A DNA stretch of 48,690 nt, taken from NCBI GenBank assembly GCA_021107455.1, contig JAIOSU010000197.1:1-48690 (forward strand), read 5' to 3'. The first letter of the stretch is position 1. The number at the start of each line of letters is the position of its first letter. Below, one piece after another: positions 15,238-23,222 of this stretch. Source of the stretch: Clostridiales bacterium (GTDB lineage Bacteria > Bacillota > Clostridia > Peptostreptococcales > Acidaminobacteraceae). Both the position numbers and the translations under genes were made by a program. Below the pieces are notes generated by a model, which was given only the letters and a program-made list of their open reading frames with translations, was not told the origin of the DNA and searched no databases.

Positions 15238-16248
15238 TCAGCCCACGTAATTGAGCACAAGATATACCAGGTAAAAGAGTACAAGCAATGCGCCTTCTTT
15301 TCTGTTCAGTGTATGCCCCTTGTTGAGGGTGAATACTCTAAAAGTCAACAAAATCAAAAGCATTGCAGGAAAATGAAGTGAATAGAAATTCTTAGGAACT
15401 GCAAGTCCAAGCGGTGTTGCTGCTGCAGACATACCGACCACGAAAAGGACGTTGAGAATGTCCGCACCGATGATGTTACCAATGGCAAGGTCTCCATGAC
15501 CTCTCATTACTGCTTTAACGCTTGTCGTCAATTCAGGCAAACTTGTACCAAATGCAACTAGTGTCGCTGCGATGATGCTTTGTGGTACCCCAATTCGGAT
15601 TGCCGATATTTCTACTGCTGGAATCAAGACTTTCGATGAAAGGATGACAAGGGCCATACCTGCTGCCATCAAGAAGAATTGCTTTACCAGACTTTCCTTG
15701 TCGTGTTCCTGGATTTCTTCGCTGATCTCATCGAGTATTTCTTTTCTGGAGTGTTTGAAAGACCAGTATAGATAAATGCCGAGAAACGCTAAGAGAACAA
15801 ATCCCATTCCCTGAGAAATTACACCTGAGCTTGAACCCGAAAAAATCGGAAGTGCGAATACGACCAATAGAACTCCCGCCAAAAGTTGAATCCAGCTCTG
15901 TACGCGGATCGATTTGTAATCGATGACAATAGGGCTGATCAGTGCGGCGATACCTACAATCAATCCAGTGTCTGCGATGATGGACCCAACGGCGTTGCCG
16001 AGTGCGAGATCTGGATTGCCATTGATGGCTGCCAAAACCGAAACGGAAACTTCTGGTAGTGTGGTTCCAAGTGATACGACTGTTGCGCCGATTATGGCTT
16101 TTGGTATACGTAAATGTGCTGAAATGGCCACTGCCTCATCGATAAGGATATCAGCGCCTTTTCCAAGGGTATAAAGTGTGATTGCAATAATAGCGAATAA
16201 AAAAATTGTGGATAGTGGGGTTAAAAAACTCAAAATCAGTTCGTCCAT
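15238..16248 (-). CDS. CaCA-family cation exchanger (K+-independent Na+/Ca2+-type), Mn2+-riboswitch controlled
   Basis: This 336-residue protein has about ten membrane segments in two inverted halves. The two alpha-repeats are clear: GATVVSLGTTLPEVSVSVLA (about 54-73) and AATLVAFGTSLPELTTSVKA (about 226-245), each followed by a GNxxGS/A-type block (LALGNAVGSIIADTG, LAIGNIIGADILNVL). The conserved Glu in LPE of each repeat binds the cation in this superfamily (YrbG, CaxP relatives). The 5' leader carries a yybP-ykoY element, so the exported ion may well be Mn2+ rather than, or as well as, Ca2+. Start ATG at 16248 follows AGAGGAG. Monocistronic. Confidence 0.9.
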   Translation of the reverse strand: MDELILSFLTPLSTIFLFAIIAITLYTLGKGADILIDEAVAISAHLRIPKAIIGATVVSLGTTLPEVSVSVLAAINGNPDLALGNAVGSIIADTGLIVGIAALISPIVIDYKSIRVQSWIQLLAGVLLVVFALPIFSGSSSGVISQGMGFVLLAFLGIYLYWSFKHSRKEILDEISEEIQEHDKESLVKQFFLMAAGMALVILSSKVLIPAVEISAIRIGVPQSIIAATLVAFGTSLPELTTSVKAVMRGHGDLAIGNIIGADILNVLFVVGMSAAATPLGLAVPKNFYSLHFPAMLLILLTFRVFTLNKGHTLNRKEGALLVLFYLVYLVLNYVG

Positions 16249-16285
16249 GATATCTCCTCTTTATGTTTTGATCGGGGAACCCAGG

Positions 16286-16325
16286 CAATAAAAAAACTCT
16301 ACAATTCACCCGCGAATTGTAGAGT
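16286..16325 (-). terminator. Riboswitch expression-platform terminator
   Basis: On the minus strand ACTCTACAATTC (16325-16314) pairs perfectly with GAATTGTAGAGT (16307-16296) and a T run follows. It lies upstream of the exchanger start, so it is an attenuator and not the end of a gene. Its 5' arm shares CUCUA with the P1 stem of the aptamer. Confidence 0.85.
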
Positions 16326-16412
16326 CTCACACGATTTCAAAAATCATCCAAACCGGGACTATGTCCGTTCTGACGGCTTGGATTCCACTGATGGGCAGTT
16401 ACTCCCTCTAAC
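16320..16412 (-). promoter_or_regulatory. yybP-ykoY (manganese) riboswitch aptamer
   Basis: Read on the minus strand the leader contains UUAGAGGGAGUAACU (P1 5' strand plus the conserved GGGAGUA), then CCGUCA, then CCCGGUUUGGAU, then UGAGACUCUA (the conserved GAGAC plus the P1 3' strand). These are the conserved blocks of the yybP-ykoY class in the right order and spacing. P1 (UAGAG / CUCUA) and the terminator stem cannot form together, so ligand binding should stabilise P1 and allow transcription: an ON switch. Known ligand of the class is Mn2+. Confidence 0.82.
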
Positions 16413-16418
16413 ACAACA

Positions 16419-16447
16419 AATTTATCATAAAATTAATATGATGTCAA
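16419..16447 (-). promoter_or_regulatory. Promoter driving the Mn riboswitch and exchanger
   Basis: On the minus strand TTGACA (16447-16442) is followed after 17 bases by TAAATT (16424-16419). Initiation would fall near 16412, right at the 5' end of the aptamer. Confidence 0.6.
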
Positions 16448-16598
16448 TGAATCCGGTACATATTGCCAAAGAGTAAAAATATTCGGATAATTATTAATAA
16501 AATGACCTACTTTCTTAACATCGATTTTATTGTATTTGTAAGGTCTGTATGGTATTTTTAATACACAAAACGAACTTAGAAGCCAGGTGATGAGAATT
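16448..16598. other. Remainder of a 350-base divergent gap
   Basis: The gap between the exchanger (ends 16248) and the next gene (starts 16599) is filled by riboswitch and promoter on the left. In the rest I see only A/T-rich sequence with a partial Fur-like half (GGATAATTATTA near 16486) and the AGGTGA ribosome site at 16585. No open frame or hairpin of note is visible. Confidence 0.5.
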
Positions 16599-17072
16599 AT
16601 GACTATAGATTACATAAAACTACTCAATCCTTCCGCGTTCTCCACAGTGGATACCATACTGGAGTGGAGAAGTGAAGGTGTTCGTATGGTAGGCATAGAT
16701 TGTAAAACAAAGAAAATTGAATATAAATTCGATAGACTTATGATGGAAGACGAATCCGTTGACAAGGTGATCATACATTGCAACAGATATTTTGACATCA
16801 ATCCTGAAGTGGTGATATTTGAAGCCAAGCGTGTGCTGAGAAAAAATGGTCGAATCTTTTTATCATTTTATCACGATGAGGAGATCGGTGTCGTTTCAAA
16901 ATGGTTGTCCAGACTCAGAACCAAATCCAGGTGGTCCATGGACCAAGTAGCTGAAATAATCAATAAGTCGGATTTGCTGATAGACAAGAACATCATTGTT
17001 GAAAATGATTTGATGTATTTTGAAGTCATAAAACTTGAAAACGAAAAACTCGGCCGGATGATCTGGTCATAA
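16599..17072 (+). CDS. Degenerate class I methyltransferase-like protein
   Basis: This is a 157-residue soluble protein. The middle, MMEDESVDKVIIHCNRYFD to about residue 70 and VVIFEAKRVLRKNGRIFLSF at about 74-93, matches the second half of Methyltransferase_11 folds (the fD.v ... E..RvLkpgGr block). The N-terminal glycine-rich S-adenosylmethionine loop is absent and the protein is short, so it is probably not an active methyltransferase. The start at ATG 16599 is chosen for AGGTGA 8 bases before; GTG 16587 and ATG 16590 overlap that site. It ends in its own terminator before the ABC importer, so a functional link is only positional. Confidence 0.6.
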   Translation: MTIDYIKLLNPSAFSTVDTILEWRSEGVRMVGIDCKTKKIEYKFDRLMMEDESVDKVIIHCNRYFDINPEVVIFEAKRVLRKNGRIFLSFYHDEEIGVVSKWLSRLRTKSRWSMDQVAEIINKSDLLIDKNIIVENDLMYFEVIKLENEKLGRMIWS

Positions 17073-17075
17073 AAT

Positions 17076-17103
17076 CATGCACATTGTTGCATGGTTTTTT
17101 TTA
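17076..17103 (+). terminator. Terminator after the methyltransferase-like gene
   Basis: CATGCA (17076-17081) / TGCATG (17088-17093) followed by G and T8. The short stem but long T tract give moderate strength. Confidence 0.65.
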
Positions 17104-17142
17104 TGATAAAATTAGGAGGACAAAAGACATCGGAGACTGATT

Positions 17143-17829
17143 ATGCTTGAACTTAAGAATTTAGGTAAATTTTACAGCGACCAGAAAATTCTGGAGAACT
17201 TAAACCTGTCTATTGAGCCCGGTGAGATATTTTGCATTCTCGGTCCATCAGGTGCGGGAAAATCCACGTTGCTCAACATTGTGGCGGGAATTATTGATTC
17301 ATATGATGGAAATGTGGTCAATGATGCCAAACGCATAGGCTATGTTTTTCAAGAGGATCGACTTTTACCATGGATGAATGTAGAAGACAACATAAAGATT
17401 GTCAATGATGCTTTGACCAGTCAAGAGATCAGTCATCTTCTCATTGAGATGGAACTTGTAAAGGATAAAAACAAGATGCCGCATGAGTTGAGTGGTGGCA
17501 TGAGACAACGGGTGGCTATTGCGAGAGCATTTGCCTATAAACCCGATTTGCTTCTACTAGATGAACCCTTCAAATCCCTGGATTATTCATTGAAGTCGAA
17601 AATGATCGATGCACTGTTAAGACTTTGGAACGAGACTGAAATCACAGTTTTGTTTGTTACTCATGATATGGATGAAGCTCTGTGGACTGCAGATCGGATT
17701 GCACTCTTAGCAAAACATCCAAAGGGTCTTCTTGATATTTTCAGCATTGAAAATCCGAGAGCGTTGTCCAGTGAAGATGTAATCAGACATAAAAATTCTA
17801 TTAAAACCTATTGGGAGGAAAGCATATGA
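17143..17829 (+). CDS. ABC importer ATP-binding protein (NitT/TauT type)
   Basis: This 228-residue ATPase has Walker A GPSGAGKST (about 35-43), a Q-loop in VFQEDRLLPW, the signature LSGGMRQRVAIARAF (about 120-134), Walker B LLLLDEPFKSLD and the switch histidine in FVTHDMDEAL. The ..FQEDRLLPWM.. and DEPF.SLD wording is typical of the SsuB/TauB/NrtD group that powers uptake of small organic or inorganic anions and thiamine precursors. It is the first gene of a three-gene importer and its stop overlaps the next start by 4 bases (ATGA). Confidence 0.9.
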   Translation: MLELKNLGKFYSDQKILENLNLSIEPGEIFCILGPSGAGKSTLLNIVAGIIDSYDGNVVNDAKRIGYVFQEDRLLPWMNVEDNIKIVNDALTSQEISHLLIEMELVKDKNKMPHELSGGMRQRVAIARAFAYKPDLLLLDEPFKSLDYSLKSKMIDALLRLWNETEITVLFVTHDMDEALWTADRIALLAKHPKGLLDIFSIENPRALSSEDVIRHKNSIKTYWEESI

Positions 17830-18863
17830 AAAAAACGTTATACTTGGTTTTGCTTTTGATGATGATATTTACTGTGAGCGCTTGTTCACAAAATGTGGAA
17901 GAACCAGAAGTGGTTATTGAAGAACCAACGGGTGAAGAGGTAGAGACTCCTGAATTAACGACACCTGAAGAGCCACTTTATGTAAAAGCAATGACGCCTG
18001 AGGGTGCGACAACAATAGCGATGCTCAAGATGATCTATGAGCAACCTGAACTTATGAATAATGTGATTGTCGAATACGAAAGCATCAACTCGACAGATCT
18101 TTTGGCTTCTGAGATCATCGCGGAGAAGGTGGACTTCGCACTTATCCCGACCAATCTCGCCATCAAATTATACAACAAAGGTGTTCCTTATAAGTTTGTA
18201 AGTATCAACACACATGGCAACCTATACATGATCACATCGGAAGATATTGACTCATGGGATTCTCTAAGAGGAAAAGATGTTTACATGATTGGACAGGGGT
18301 TGGTGCCGGATCTTATTTTCAGAGCTTTGCTTGAGGCGAATGGACTGGACCCAGAGAACGATCTCAACATCATATATTTGGCGGGGACATCGGAAGTTGG
18401 ACCGACATATATCGCTGGAAAATCAACAATTACCATTATGCCAGAGCCTGTACTTTCAACACTTGATGCAAAAGGAATTTCTTATAATATGCTTTTTGAC
18501 CTACAAGAGGAGTATGAGAAGATATCGGGTATAGAAGGCGGGTTTCCCCAGGCTGGACTCGTCGTCAGAAACACTATTGCAGAAGTCTACCCTGATTTGG
18601 TCGTAGCATTTGCTGATGCGCTTTCTGAATCTTCGGATTGGTTGAATGAATTTCCCGATCTCGCGGGAGGATATGCTGAACAACTGGAACTTGGCATACC
18701 AGCTCCTGTTTTTGTGAAAGCAGTGGATGGTCTTAACATCCACCATGAAGACGCCTTTTTAAACAAAGAGAAATTGGAATCGTTTTTCAAGATGCTTTAT
18801 TCGTTTTCCCCGGAAGCCATAGGAGGAAAAATGCCTGATGAAGATTTTTACTTCAAAAGATGA
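17826..18863 (+). CDS. ABC importer substrate-binding lipoprotein (NMT1/NrtA-like), ligand unknown
   Basis: This is a 345-residue lipoprotein. The signal peptide leads to a lipobox Cys near residue 20 (FTVSAC), followed by an acidic, Glu/Pro/Thr-rich tether to about residue 53. The globular part looks like the NMT1/NrtA periplasmic-binding fold (MTPEGATTIAMLKMI; KVDFALIPTNLAIKLYNKGV; GKDVYMIGQGLVPDL). The ligand cannot be deduced; sulfonate, nitrate and thiamine-pyrimidine binders share this fold. The start is ATG 17826 behind GGGAGGAAAG, overlapping the ATPase gene. No thiamine or other riboswitch is visible upstream of the operon. Confidence 0.85.
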   Translation: MKKTLYLVLLLMMIFTVSACSQNVEEPEVVIEEPTGEEVETPELTTPEEPLYVKAMTPEGATTIAMLKMIYEQPELMNNVIVEYESINSTDLLASEIIAEKVDFALIPTNLAIKLYNKGVPYKFVSINTHGNLYMITSEDIDSWDSLRGKDVYMIGQGLVPDLIFRALLEANGLDPENDLNIIYLAGTSEVGPTYIAGKSTITIMPEPVLSTLDAKGISYNMLFDLQEEYEKISGIEGGFPQAGLVVRNTIAEVYPDLVVAFADALSESSDWLNEFPDLAGGYAEQLELGIPAPVFVKAVDGLNIHHEDAFLNKEKLESFFKMLYSFSPEAIGGKMPDEDFYFKR

Positions 18864-19608
18864 TCGGCAACTCATTGACCGGAAGAAGAATATTTATATC
18901 ACCATTTCCACAATAGGTCTGGTGCTGTTTTGGCATTTGTGTGCTGTGGTTCTTTCAAAACCCTATATATTACCTACACCTGTGGAAACTTTGGAAGCTT
19001 TTTTAAAATTGATTTTCAGCAGTTCATTCCACTCTGCGCTCATTTATACACTTTTACGGGTGCTTAGTGTTGTGATCGTCAGTACTCTTTTCGGAATAAT
19101 AATCGGAATCTTGTCTGGTCGATTTGCTGTGCTTGAACATTTGCTTTCACCACTTGTGCTTTTGATCAAAACAGTTCCCACCATCGTTTTGATTGTTTAT
19201 GTCGTCCTTTGGATGTCGGGTTACCTGGCACCGATTTTCGTGACAATCCTCATAACCTTCCCTATAGTTTATGGTAATGTCCTTGAGGGATATAAACGGA
19301 TGGATGAAAAACTTATTGAACTTGCGGAAGTGTATCAATTCAATTGGATCAAAAAAATCAGGGCTGTATTGTTTCCTTCCATCAAACCATTCATTCAGTC
19401 CAGTGTGCTCACCATTAGCGGCCTTGGACTGAAAGTGGTCATTGCATCTGAAGTGTTGAGTCAGACACAAAACTCACTGGGAAGGTCGTTTCAAATCGCA
19501 CGCATGAATATTGACACAAGCGAAGTTCTAGCACTTGCAATGGTCACCATAATCATTTCCACGATGCTAGACAAGTTGTCAAAACATCTGCTGAAAAAAA
19601 TGAATTGA
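18838..19608 (+). CDS. ABC importer permease (BPD_transp_1)
   Basis: This 256-residue protein has about six hydrophobic segments. The cytoplasmic coupling loop ELAEVYQFNWIKKIRAVLFP (about 161-180) is the EAA-type motif that docks on the ATPase, ending in the usual LFPSIKPF. It overlaps the binding-protein gene by 26 bases; AGGAGG at about 18822 is at the right distance from ATG 18838. It completes the importer. The TVPTIVLIVYVVLWMSGYLA stretch resembles SsuC/TauC permeases. Confidence 0.9.
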   Translation: MKIFTSKDDRQLIDRKKNIYITISTIGLVLFWHLCAVVLSKPYILPTPVETLEAFLKLIFSSSFHSALIYTLLRVLSVVIVSTLFGIIIGILSGRFAVLEHLLSPLVLLIKTVPTIVLIVYVVLWMSGYLAPIFVTILITFPIVYGNVLEGYKRMDEKLIELAEVYQFNWIKKIRAVLFPSIKPFIQSSVLTISGLGLKVVIASEVLSQTQNSLGRSFQIARMNIDTSEVLALAMVTIIISTMLDKLSKHLLKKMN

Positions 19609-19619
19609 GGCGGTAAGAT

Positions 19620-20021
19620 ATGGGAAAATCAGGACTGGAACATCTTTATGAGTGGAAAATGCTCGATGAGAAAAAAGGCGATTATGAGGAATCCTGTTAT
19701 ATGGATGAAGAACTTAAATTGATGCACTATGGTATACGCACAAAAGTTGTTTCCATAGAAGATACAGGGGGGTATTCGCTTTGGGTACCGCTCAAGGATT
19801 TTGAGGTGGCCTGGGATTTGTTGCATGAACAAGTGAAGGAAGTCATAGATATTCCAAGAGAAACCTATCATGTTTTTGAAATGGATTTGAGTTATAGAAA
19901 TAAAGCACTTTATGAAGATAAATACAAGGTGAATCAAAAATATATCCGAAGCAGAAACTATTTTCTTTTAGGTCTTATTTTACTGGCAGTATTTACATTA
20001 CTTAAGTTTGTAAAATTTTAG
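19620..20021 (+). CDS. Small protein with C-terminal membrane anchor, possibly DUF2007-like
   Basis: This is a 133-residue protein 11 bases after the importer permease. Residues about 1-95 are soluble; GIRTKVVSIEDTGGYSLWV followed by PLKDFEVAWDLLHE recalls the DUF2007 (putative signal-transducing) fold of two strands and a helix, though the match is weak. Residues about 112-131 form a single membrane helix, so the bulk would face the cytoplasm as a tail-anchored protein. It is probably co-transcribed with the importer; a role there is not established. Confidence 0.65.
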   Translation: MGKSGLEHLYEWKMLDEKKGDYEESCYMDEELKLMHYGIRTKVVSIEDTGGYSLWVPLKDFEVAWDLLHEQVKEVIDIPRETYHVFEMDLSYRNKALYEDKYKVNQKYIRSRNYFLLGLILLAVFTLLKFVKF

Positions 20022-20055
20022 TGAACATCGCTTTCTATAAAATTATCCTCTAGGC

Positions 20056-20079
20056 ATTTTAACAAATGAGTGTTAAAAT
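20056..20079. repeat. 9-bp palindrome upstream of bcd
   Basis: ATTTTAACA (20056-20064) and TGTTAAAAT (20071-20079) flank six bases. TAAAAT in the right arm could be a -10 box with TAGGCA (20051-20056) as a poor -35, so the palindrome may cover a promoter. The half-sites point the opposite way from a Rex site. Confidence 0.45.
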
Positions 20080-20115
20080 ATTGTCATGGGGATCGTTTTA
20101 TTTTTTTGCAACAAA

Positions 20116-20133
20116 TAGTTAATAATTTAACAA
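20116..20133 (+). promoter_or_regulatory. Rex-type redox operator upstream of bcd-etfBA
   Basis: TAGTTAATAATTTAACAA matches the clostridial Rex consensus TTGTTAANNNNTTAACAA at 13 of 14 fixed positions. It lies 2 bases before the bcd Shine-Dalgarno (CGGAGG). Rex is the NADH/NAD+-sensing repressor known to control crt-bcd-etfBA operons in clostridia, so site and gene agree. Confidence 0.72.
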
Positions 20134-20147
20134 ACGGAGGAAGGAAA

Positions 20148-21287
20148 ATGATATTTGAACTGACAAGTGAAGACCTCATGATGAGGGAAATGTTCAGAAA
20201 ATTCACGAAGAACGAAGTAGAACCAATAGCGGCAGAGATTGATGAAAAAGAAGAATTTCCAGTTGAGAATGTTAAAAAAATGGCTAGGTTTGGAATGATG
20301 GGCATTCCATTTCCAGTCGAGTATGGTGGTGCCGGCGGCACTTATTGGCAATACATCAATTTGGTTGAAGAGCTTGGTGTGGCATGTGGCACATCATCGG
20401 TAATCGTATCTGCACATACGTCTTTATGTGCTGCTCCGATTTATGAGTTTGGTACAGAGGAACAAAAACAGAAATACCTCGTGCCACTTGCAAAAGGTGA
20501 AAAGATTGGTGCTTTCGGATTGACTGAGGCAAATGCAGGAACAGATGCAGCAGGGCAACAGACCATAGCGGTCAAAGAAGGCGATCATTATATATTGAAT
20601 GGCAGCAAAATATTCATAACCAATGCTGGTTATGCAGATGTTTACGTGGTTATGGCTATGACCGATCGAGATGCAGGGCTCAAAGGAATCTCCGCATTTA
20701 TCGTCGAGTCTGGGTTCGAAGGATTTAGTATCGGAAAAAAGGAAGCAAAAATGGGCATCAGAGGCTCAAGTACTTGTGAACTTATTTTCGAAGATTGTAA
20801 TGTCCCAGCTGAAAACCTGCTTGGAAGTGAAGGCAAAGGATTTAAAATTGCAATGATGACACTGGATGGCGGTCGTATAGGCATCGCAGCACAAGCGCTC
20901 GGAATTGCTCAAGGTGCATATAATGAAACAGTGAAATACGTCAAAGAAAGAAAACAGTTCGGAAGAGCGATCTCGGCTTTCCAAAATACACAATTCCAAA
21001 TAGCGGATATGAAAACCAAAATTGAAGCAGCTAGAATGCTCGTTTATTATGCGGCTTACTTGAAAGGTAAAAAGATGCCTTACGCCAAAGAAGCGGCAAT
21101 GGCCAAACTAATGGCATCCGAAGTGGCTATGGAGGTCACTACAAAAGCTGTTCAGCTTCATGGTGGTTATGGTTACACAAGGGATTATCCTGTGGAAAGA
21201 ATGATGAGAGATGCTAAAATCACAGAAATATATGAAGGCACGAGTGAAGTCCAGAAGATGGTCATAGCTGCTGCCGAACTTAAGTAA
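20148..21287 (+). CDS. bcd: Butyryl-CoA (short-chain acyl-CoA) dehydrogenase
   Basis: This 379-residue flavoprotein aligns end to end with acyl-CoA dehydrogenases. It shows GAFGLTEANAGTDA (about 124-137) around the FAD site, KIFITNAGYADVYVV, RKQFGRAISAFQNTQFQIAD in the C-terminal helical domain, and AVQLHGGYGYTRDYPVERM followed by YEGTSE, whose Glu is the catalytic base of short-chain enzymes. With EtfAB just downstream it should form the bifurcating complex that reduces crotonyl-CoA with NADH and also reduces ferredoxin. ATG 20148 follows GGAGGAAGG. The usual partners crt, hbd and thl are not in the window. Confidence 0.93.
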   Translation: MIFELTSEDLMMREMFRKFTKNEVEPIAAEIDEKEEFPVENVKKMARFGMMGIPFPVEYGGAGGTYWQYINLVEELGVACGTSSVIVSAHTSLCAAPIYEFGTEEQKQKYLVPLAKGEKIGAFGLTEANAGTDAAGQQTIAVKEGDHYILNGSKIFITNAGYADVYVVMAMTDRDAGLKGISAFIVESGFEGFSIGKKEAKMGIRGSSTCELIFEDCNVPAENLLGSEGKGFKIAMMTLDGGRIGIAAQALGIAQGAYNETVKYVKERKQFGRAISAFQNTQFQIADMKTKIEAARMLVYYAAYLKGKKMPYAKEAAMAKLMASEVAMEVTTKAVQLHGGYGYTRDYPVERMMRDAKITEIYEGTSEVQKMVIAAAELK

Positions 21288-21301
21288 TGGAGGATAAAAC
21301 G

Positions 21302-22084
21302 ATGAAGATTGTCGTATGTATAAAACAAGTTCCAGATACAAATGAAGTTAAATTGGATCCAAAAACAGGCACACTTATTAGAGAAGGGGTTCCAAGCATC
21401 ATCAATCCCGATGACAAGGCAGGTCTTGAGGCTGCACTTAGACTTAAAGATGAGTTTGGTGCACACATCACAGTTCTTACCATGGGACCACCACAGGCAA
21501 AGGTCGCTTTACAGGAAGCCTATGCGATGGGGGCCGATAGGGTCGTTTTATTGACAGACAGAGTTTTTGCGGGTGCTGATACTCTCGCGACATCCACGAC
21601 GATTGCAGCTGCTCTCTCCAAGATGGAATATGACCTCGTAATCACTGGAAGACAAGCGATTGACGGAGATACTGCTCAGGTAGGACCACAAATCGCTGAA
21701 CATCTCTCTTTGCCACAAATCTCATATGTCTCGGCATTTGAGCATCACGGCGACCATGCGATAGTCAAAAGAAGTTTCGAAGATGGATTCCAAAAGATAA
21801 AAGTCACTTATCCGTGTTTGATCACAACACTCAGTGAAATGAATGAAGCGCGTTATATGTCCGTCAAAGGGATCATTGCGGCTCATCGAGTGCTCGAAGT
21901 CGAGACTATGACTTTTGCCGATATAGATGCCGATCCACTTAGAATGGGTCTCAAAGGTTCGCCTACGAAAGTGAAAAAATCGTTTACCAAGGGTGCTAAA
22001 CAAGCTGGAAAAATTGTTGAGGGCACACCAAAGGAACTGGCAACCGCAATCGTAGACAAATTAGTTGAGAAATTTATCGTTTAG
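21302..22084 (+). CDS. etfB: Electron transfer flavoprotein beta subunit
   Basis: This 260-residue protein starts KIVVCIKQVPDTNEVKLDP, the standard EtfB opening. It continues with VLTMGPPQAKVALQEAYAMG, the flavin/AMP region with GADRVVLLTDRVFAGADTLA, and ITGRQAIDGDTAQVGPQIAE. It binds the beta-FAD or AMP and pairs with EtfA to pass electrons to Bcd. ATG 21302 follows GGAGGATA. It is 14 bases after bcd and 10 before etfA, one operon. Confidence 0.95.
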   Translation: MKIVVCIKQVPDTNEVKLDPKTGTLIREGVPSIINPDDKAGLEAALRLKDEFGAHITVLTMGPPQAKVALQEAYAMGADRVVLLTDRVFAGADTLATSTTIAAALSKMEYDLVITGRQAIDGDTAQVGPQIAEHLSLPQISYVSAFEHHGDHAIVKRSFEDGFQKIKVTYPCLITTLSEMNEARYMSVKGIIAAHRVLEVETMTFADIDADPLRMGLKGSPTKVKKSFTKGAKQAGKIVEGTPKELATAIVDKLVEKFIV

Positions 22085-22094
22085 GGAGGATCCA

Positions 22095-23114
22095 ATGAAT
22101 ATTTCAGAATATAGTGGTGTAATGGTTTTTATTGAACAAAGGACAAATCATGTCCAAAATGTATCACTTGAATTGCTTGGAAAAGGTAGAAAAATTGCCG
22201 ATGAACTAGGTGTTCAGCTCATTGCGGTCCTACCTGGTCATCAAGTGGAAAAACACGGCAGGCTACTGATCGAATATGGAGCGGATAAAGTAATCCTCAT
22301 CGATGATGCTTCGCTTGAAAGCTATACAACAGAGCCATACACACAGGCTATGGTCAAAGCGATTCGCGAGACCAATCCAGAAGTGGTTCTGGTTGGAGCG
22401 ACATCCATAGGTAGAGATTTGGCTCCGAGAGTTTCCGCTAGAATCGAGACAGGACTTACGGCTGATTGTACCTCGCTGGATATTTCAGAAGATAGAATGC
22501 TACTCATGACCCGTCCGGCATTTGGTGGCAACATCATGGCGACGATCATCTGCCCAGAGCATCGTCCCCAGATGTCAACAGTAAGACCTGGTGTTATGAC
22601 AAAAATGGAAAGATCACCTGAAAGAACCGGTGAAATCATATCCATGCCGATAGAAATCGAAAAAAACAGAGCATGTGTCGAAGTGCTGTCTTTTGAAAAG
22701 GAAGCAGAGGCAAGACAAGATATTCAAGAAGCGACAATTCTTATTTCAGGCGGAAGAGGCGTTGGCTCTGCTGAGAATTTCAAGTCACTTTACTCGCTTG
22801 CAGATGAGCTCGGTGGAATGGTATCCGCATCAAGAGCAGCTGTGGACAGTGGTTGGATGGATCACGACAGTCAAGTCGGACAAACGGGTAAGACGGTAAG
22901 ACCGGATCTGTACTTCGCATGTGGTATATCTGGAGCGATCCAACATGTTGCCGGTATGGAAGAGGCGGAACTCATAATCGCGATCAACAAGGACAAAAAT
23001 TCAAAAATATTTGAAGTTGCCGATCTCGGCGTTGTTGGTGATGTGCATAAGATTATCCCATTTGTTGTGGAAGAACTTAAAAAAATCAACGCTTCAAAAC
23101 AAATCGAAGATTAA
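22095..23114 (+). CDS. etfA: Electron transfer flavoprotein alpha subunit
   Basis: This 339-residue protein has an N-terminal domain (residues about 1-195) similar to EtfB and a C-terminal FAD domain with SGGRGVGSAENF (about 219-230), SRAAVDSGWMDHDSQVGQTG, VRPDLYFACGISGAIQH and the final INKDKNSKIFEVADLGVVGD. These are the textbook FAD-binding segments. No ferredoxin domain is fused at the N-terminus. ATG 22095 follows GGGAGGA. With EtfB and Bcd it completes the electron-bifurcation unit. Confidence 0.95.
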   Translation: MNISEYSGVMVFIEQRTNHVQNVSLELLGKGRKIADELGVQLIAVLPGHQVEKHGRLLIEYGADKVILIDDASLESYTTEPYTQAMVKAIRETNPEVVLVGATSIGRDLAPRVSARIETGLTADCTSLDISEDRMLLMTRPAFGGNIMATIICPEHRPQMSTVRPGVMTKMERSPERTGEIISMPIEIEKNRACVEVLSFEKEAEARQDIQEATILISGGRGVGSAENFKSLYSLADELGGMVSASRAAVDSGWMDHDSQVGQTGKTVRPDLYFACGISGAIQHVAGMEEAELIIAINKDKNSKIFEVADLGVVGDVHKIIPFVVEELKKINASKQIED

Positions 23115-23222
23115 ATTTCATTCTTACCTGATTCTAATCTCTGACTAACGCTTTTTATATTTATATGAGGTATGATAAGTTTAGAAAAAACAGACAGAGG
23201 TCTAAGATAGATGGAGGTAAAT

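Noticed and set aside
16484-16500. Fur-box-like GGATAATTATTA upstream of the methyltransferase-like gene
   Set aside because: Only one half matches; the right half reads ATTAATA and not ATTATCA, within chance for A/T-rich DNA.
17095-17142. Possible thiamine (TPP) riboswitch before the NitT-type importer
   Set aside because: Only 40 bases separate the preceding terminator from the start codon and no TPP motif is present.
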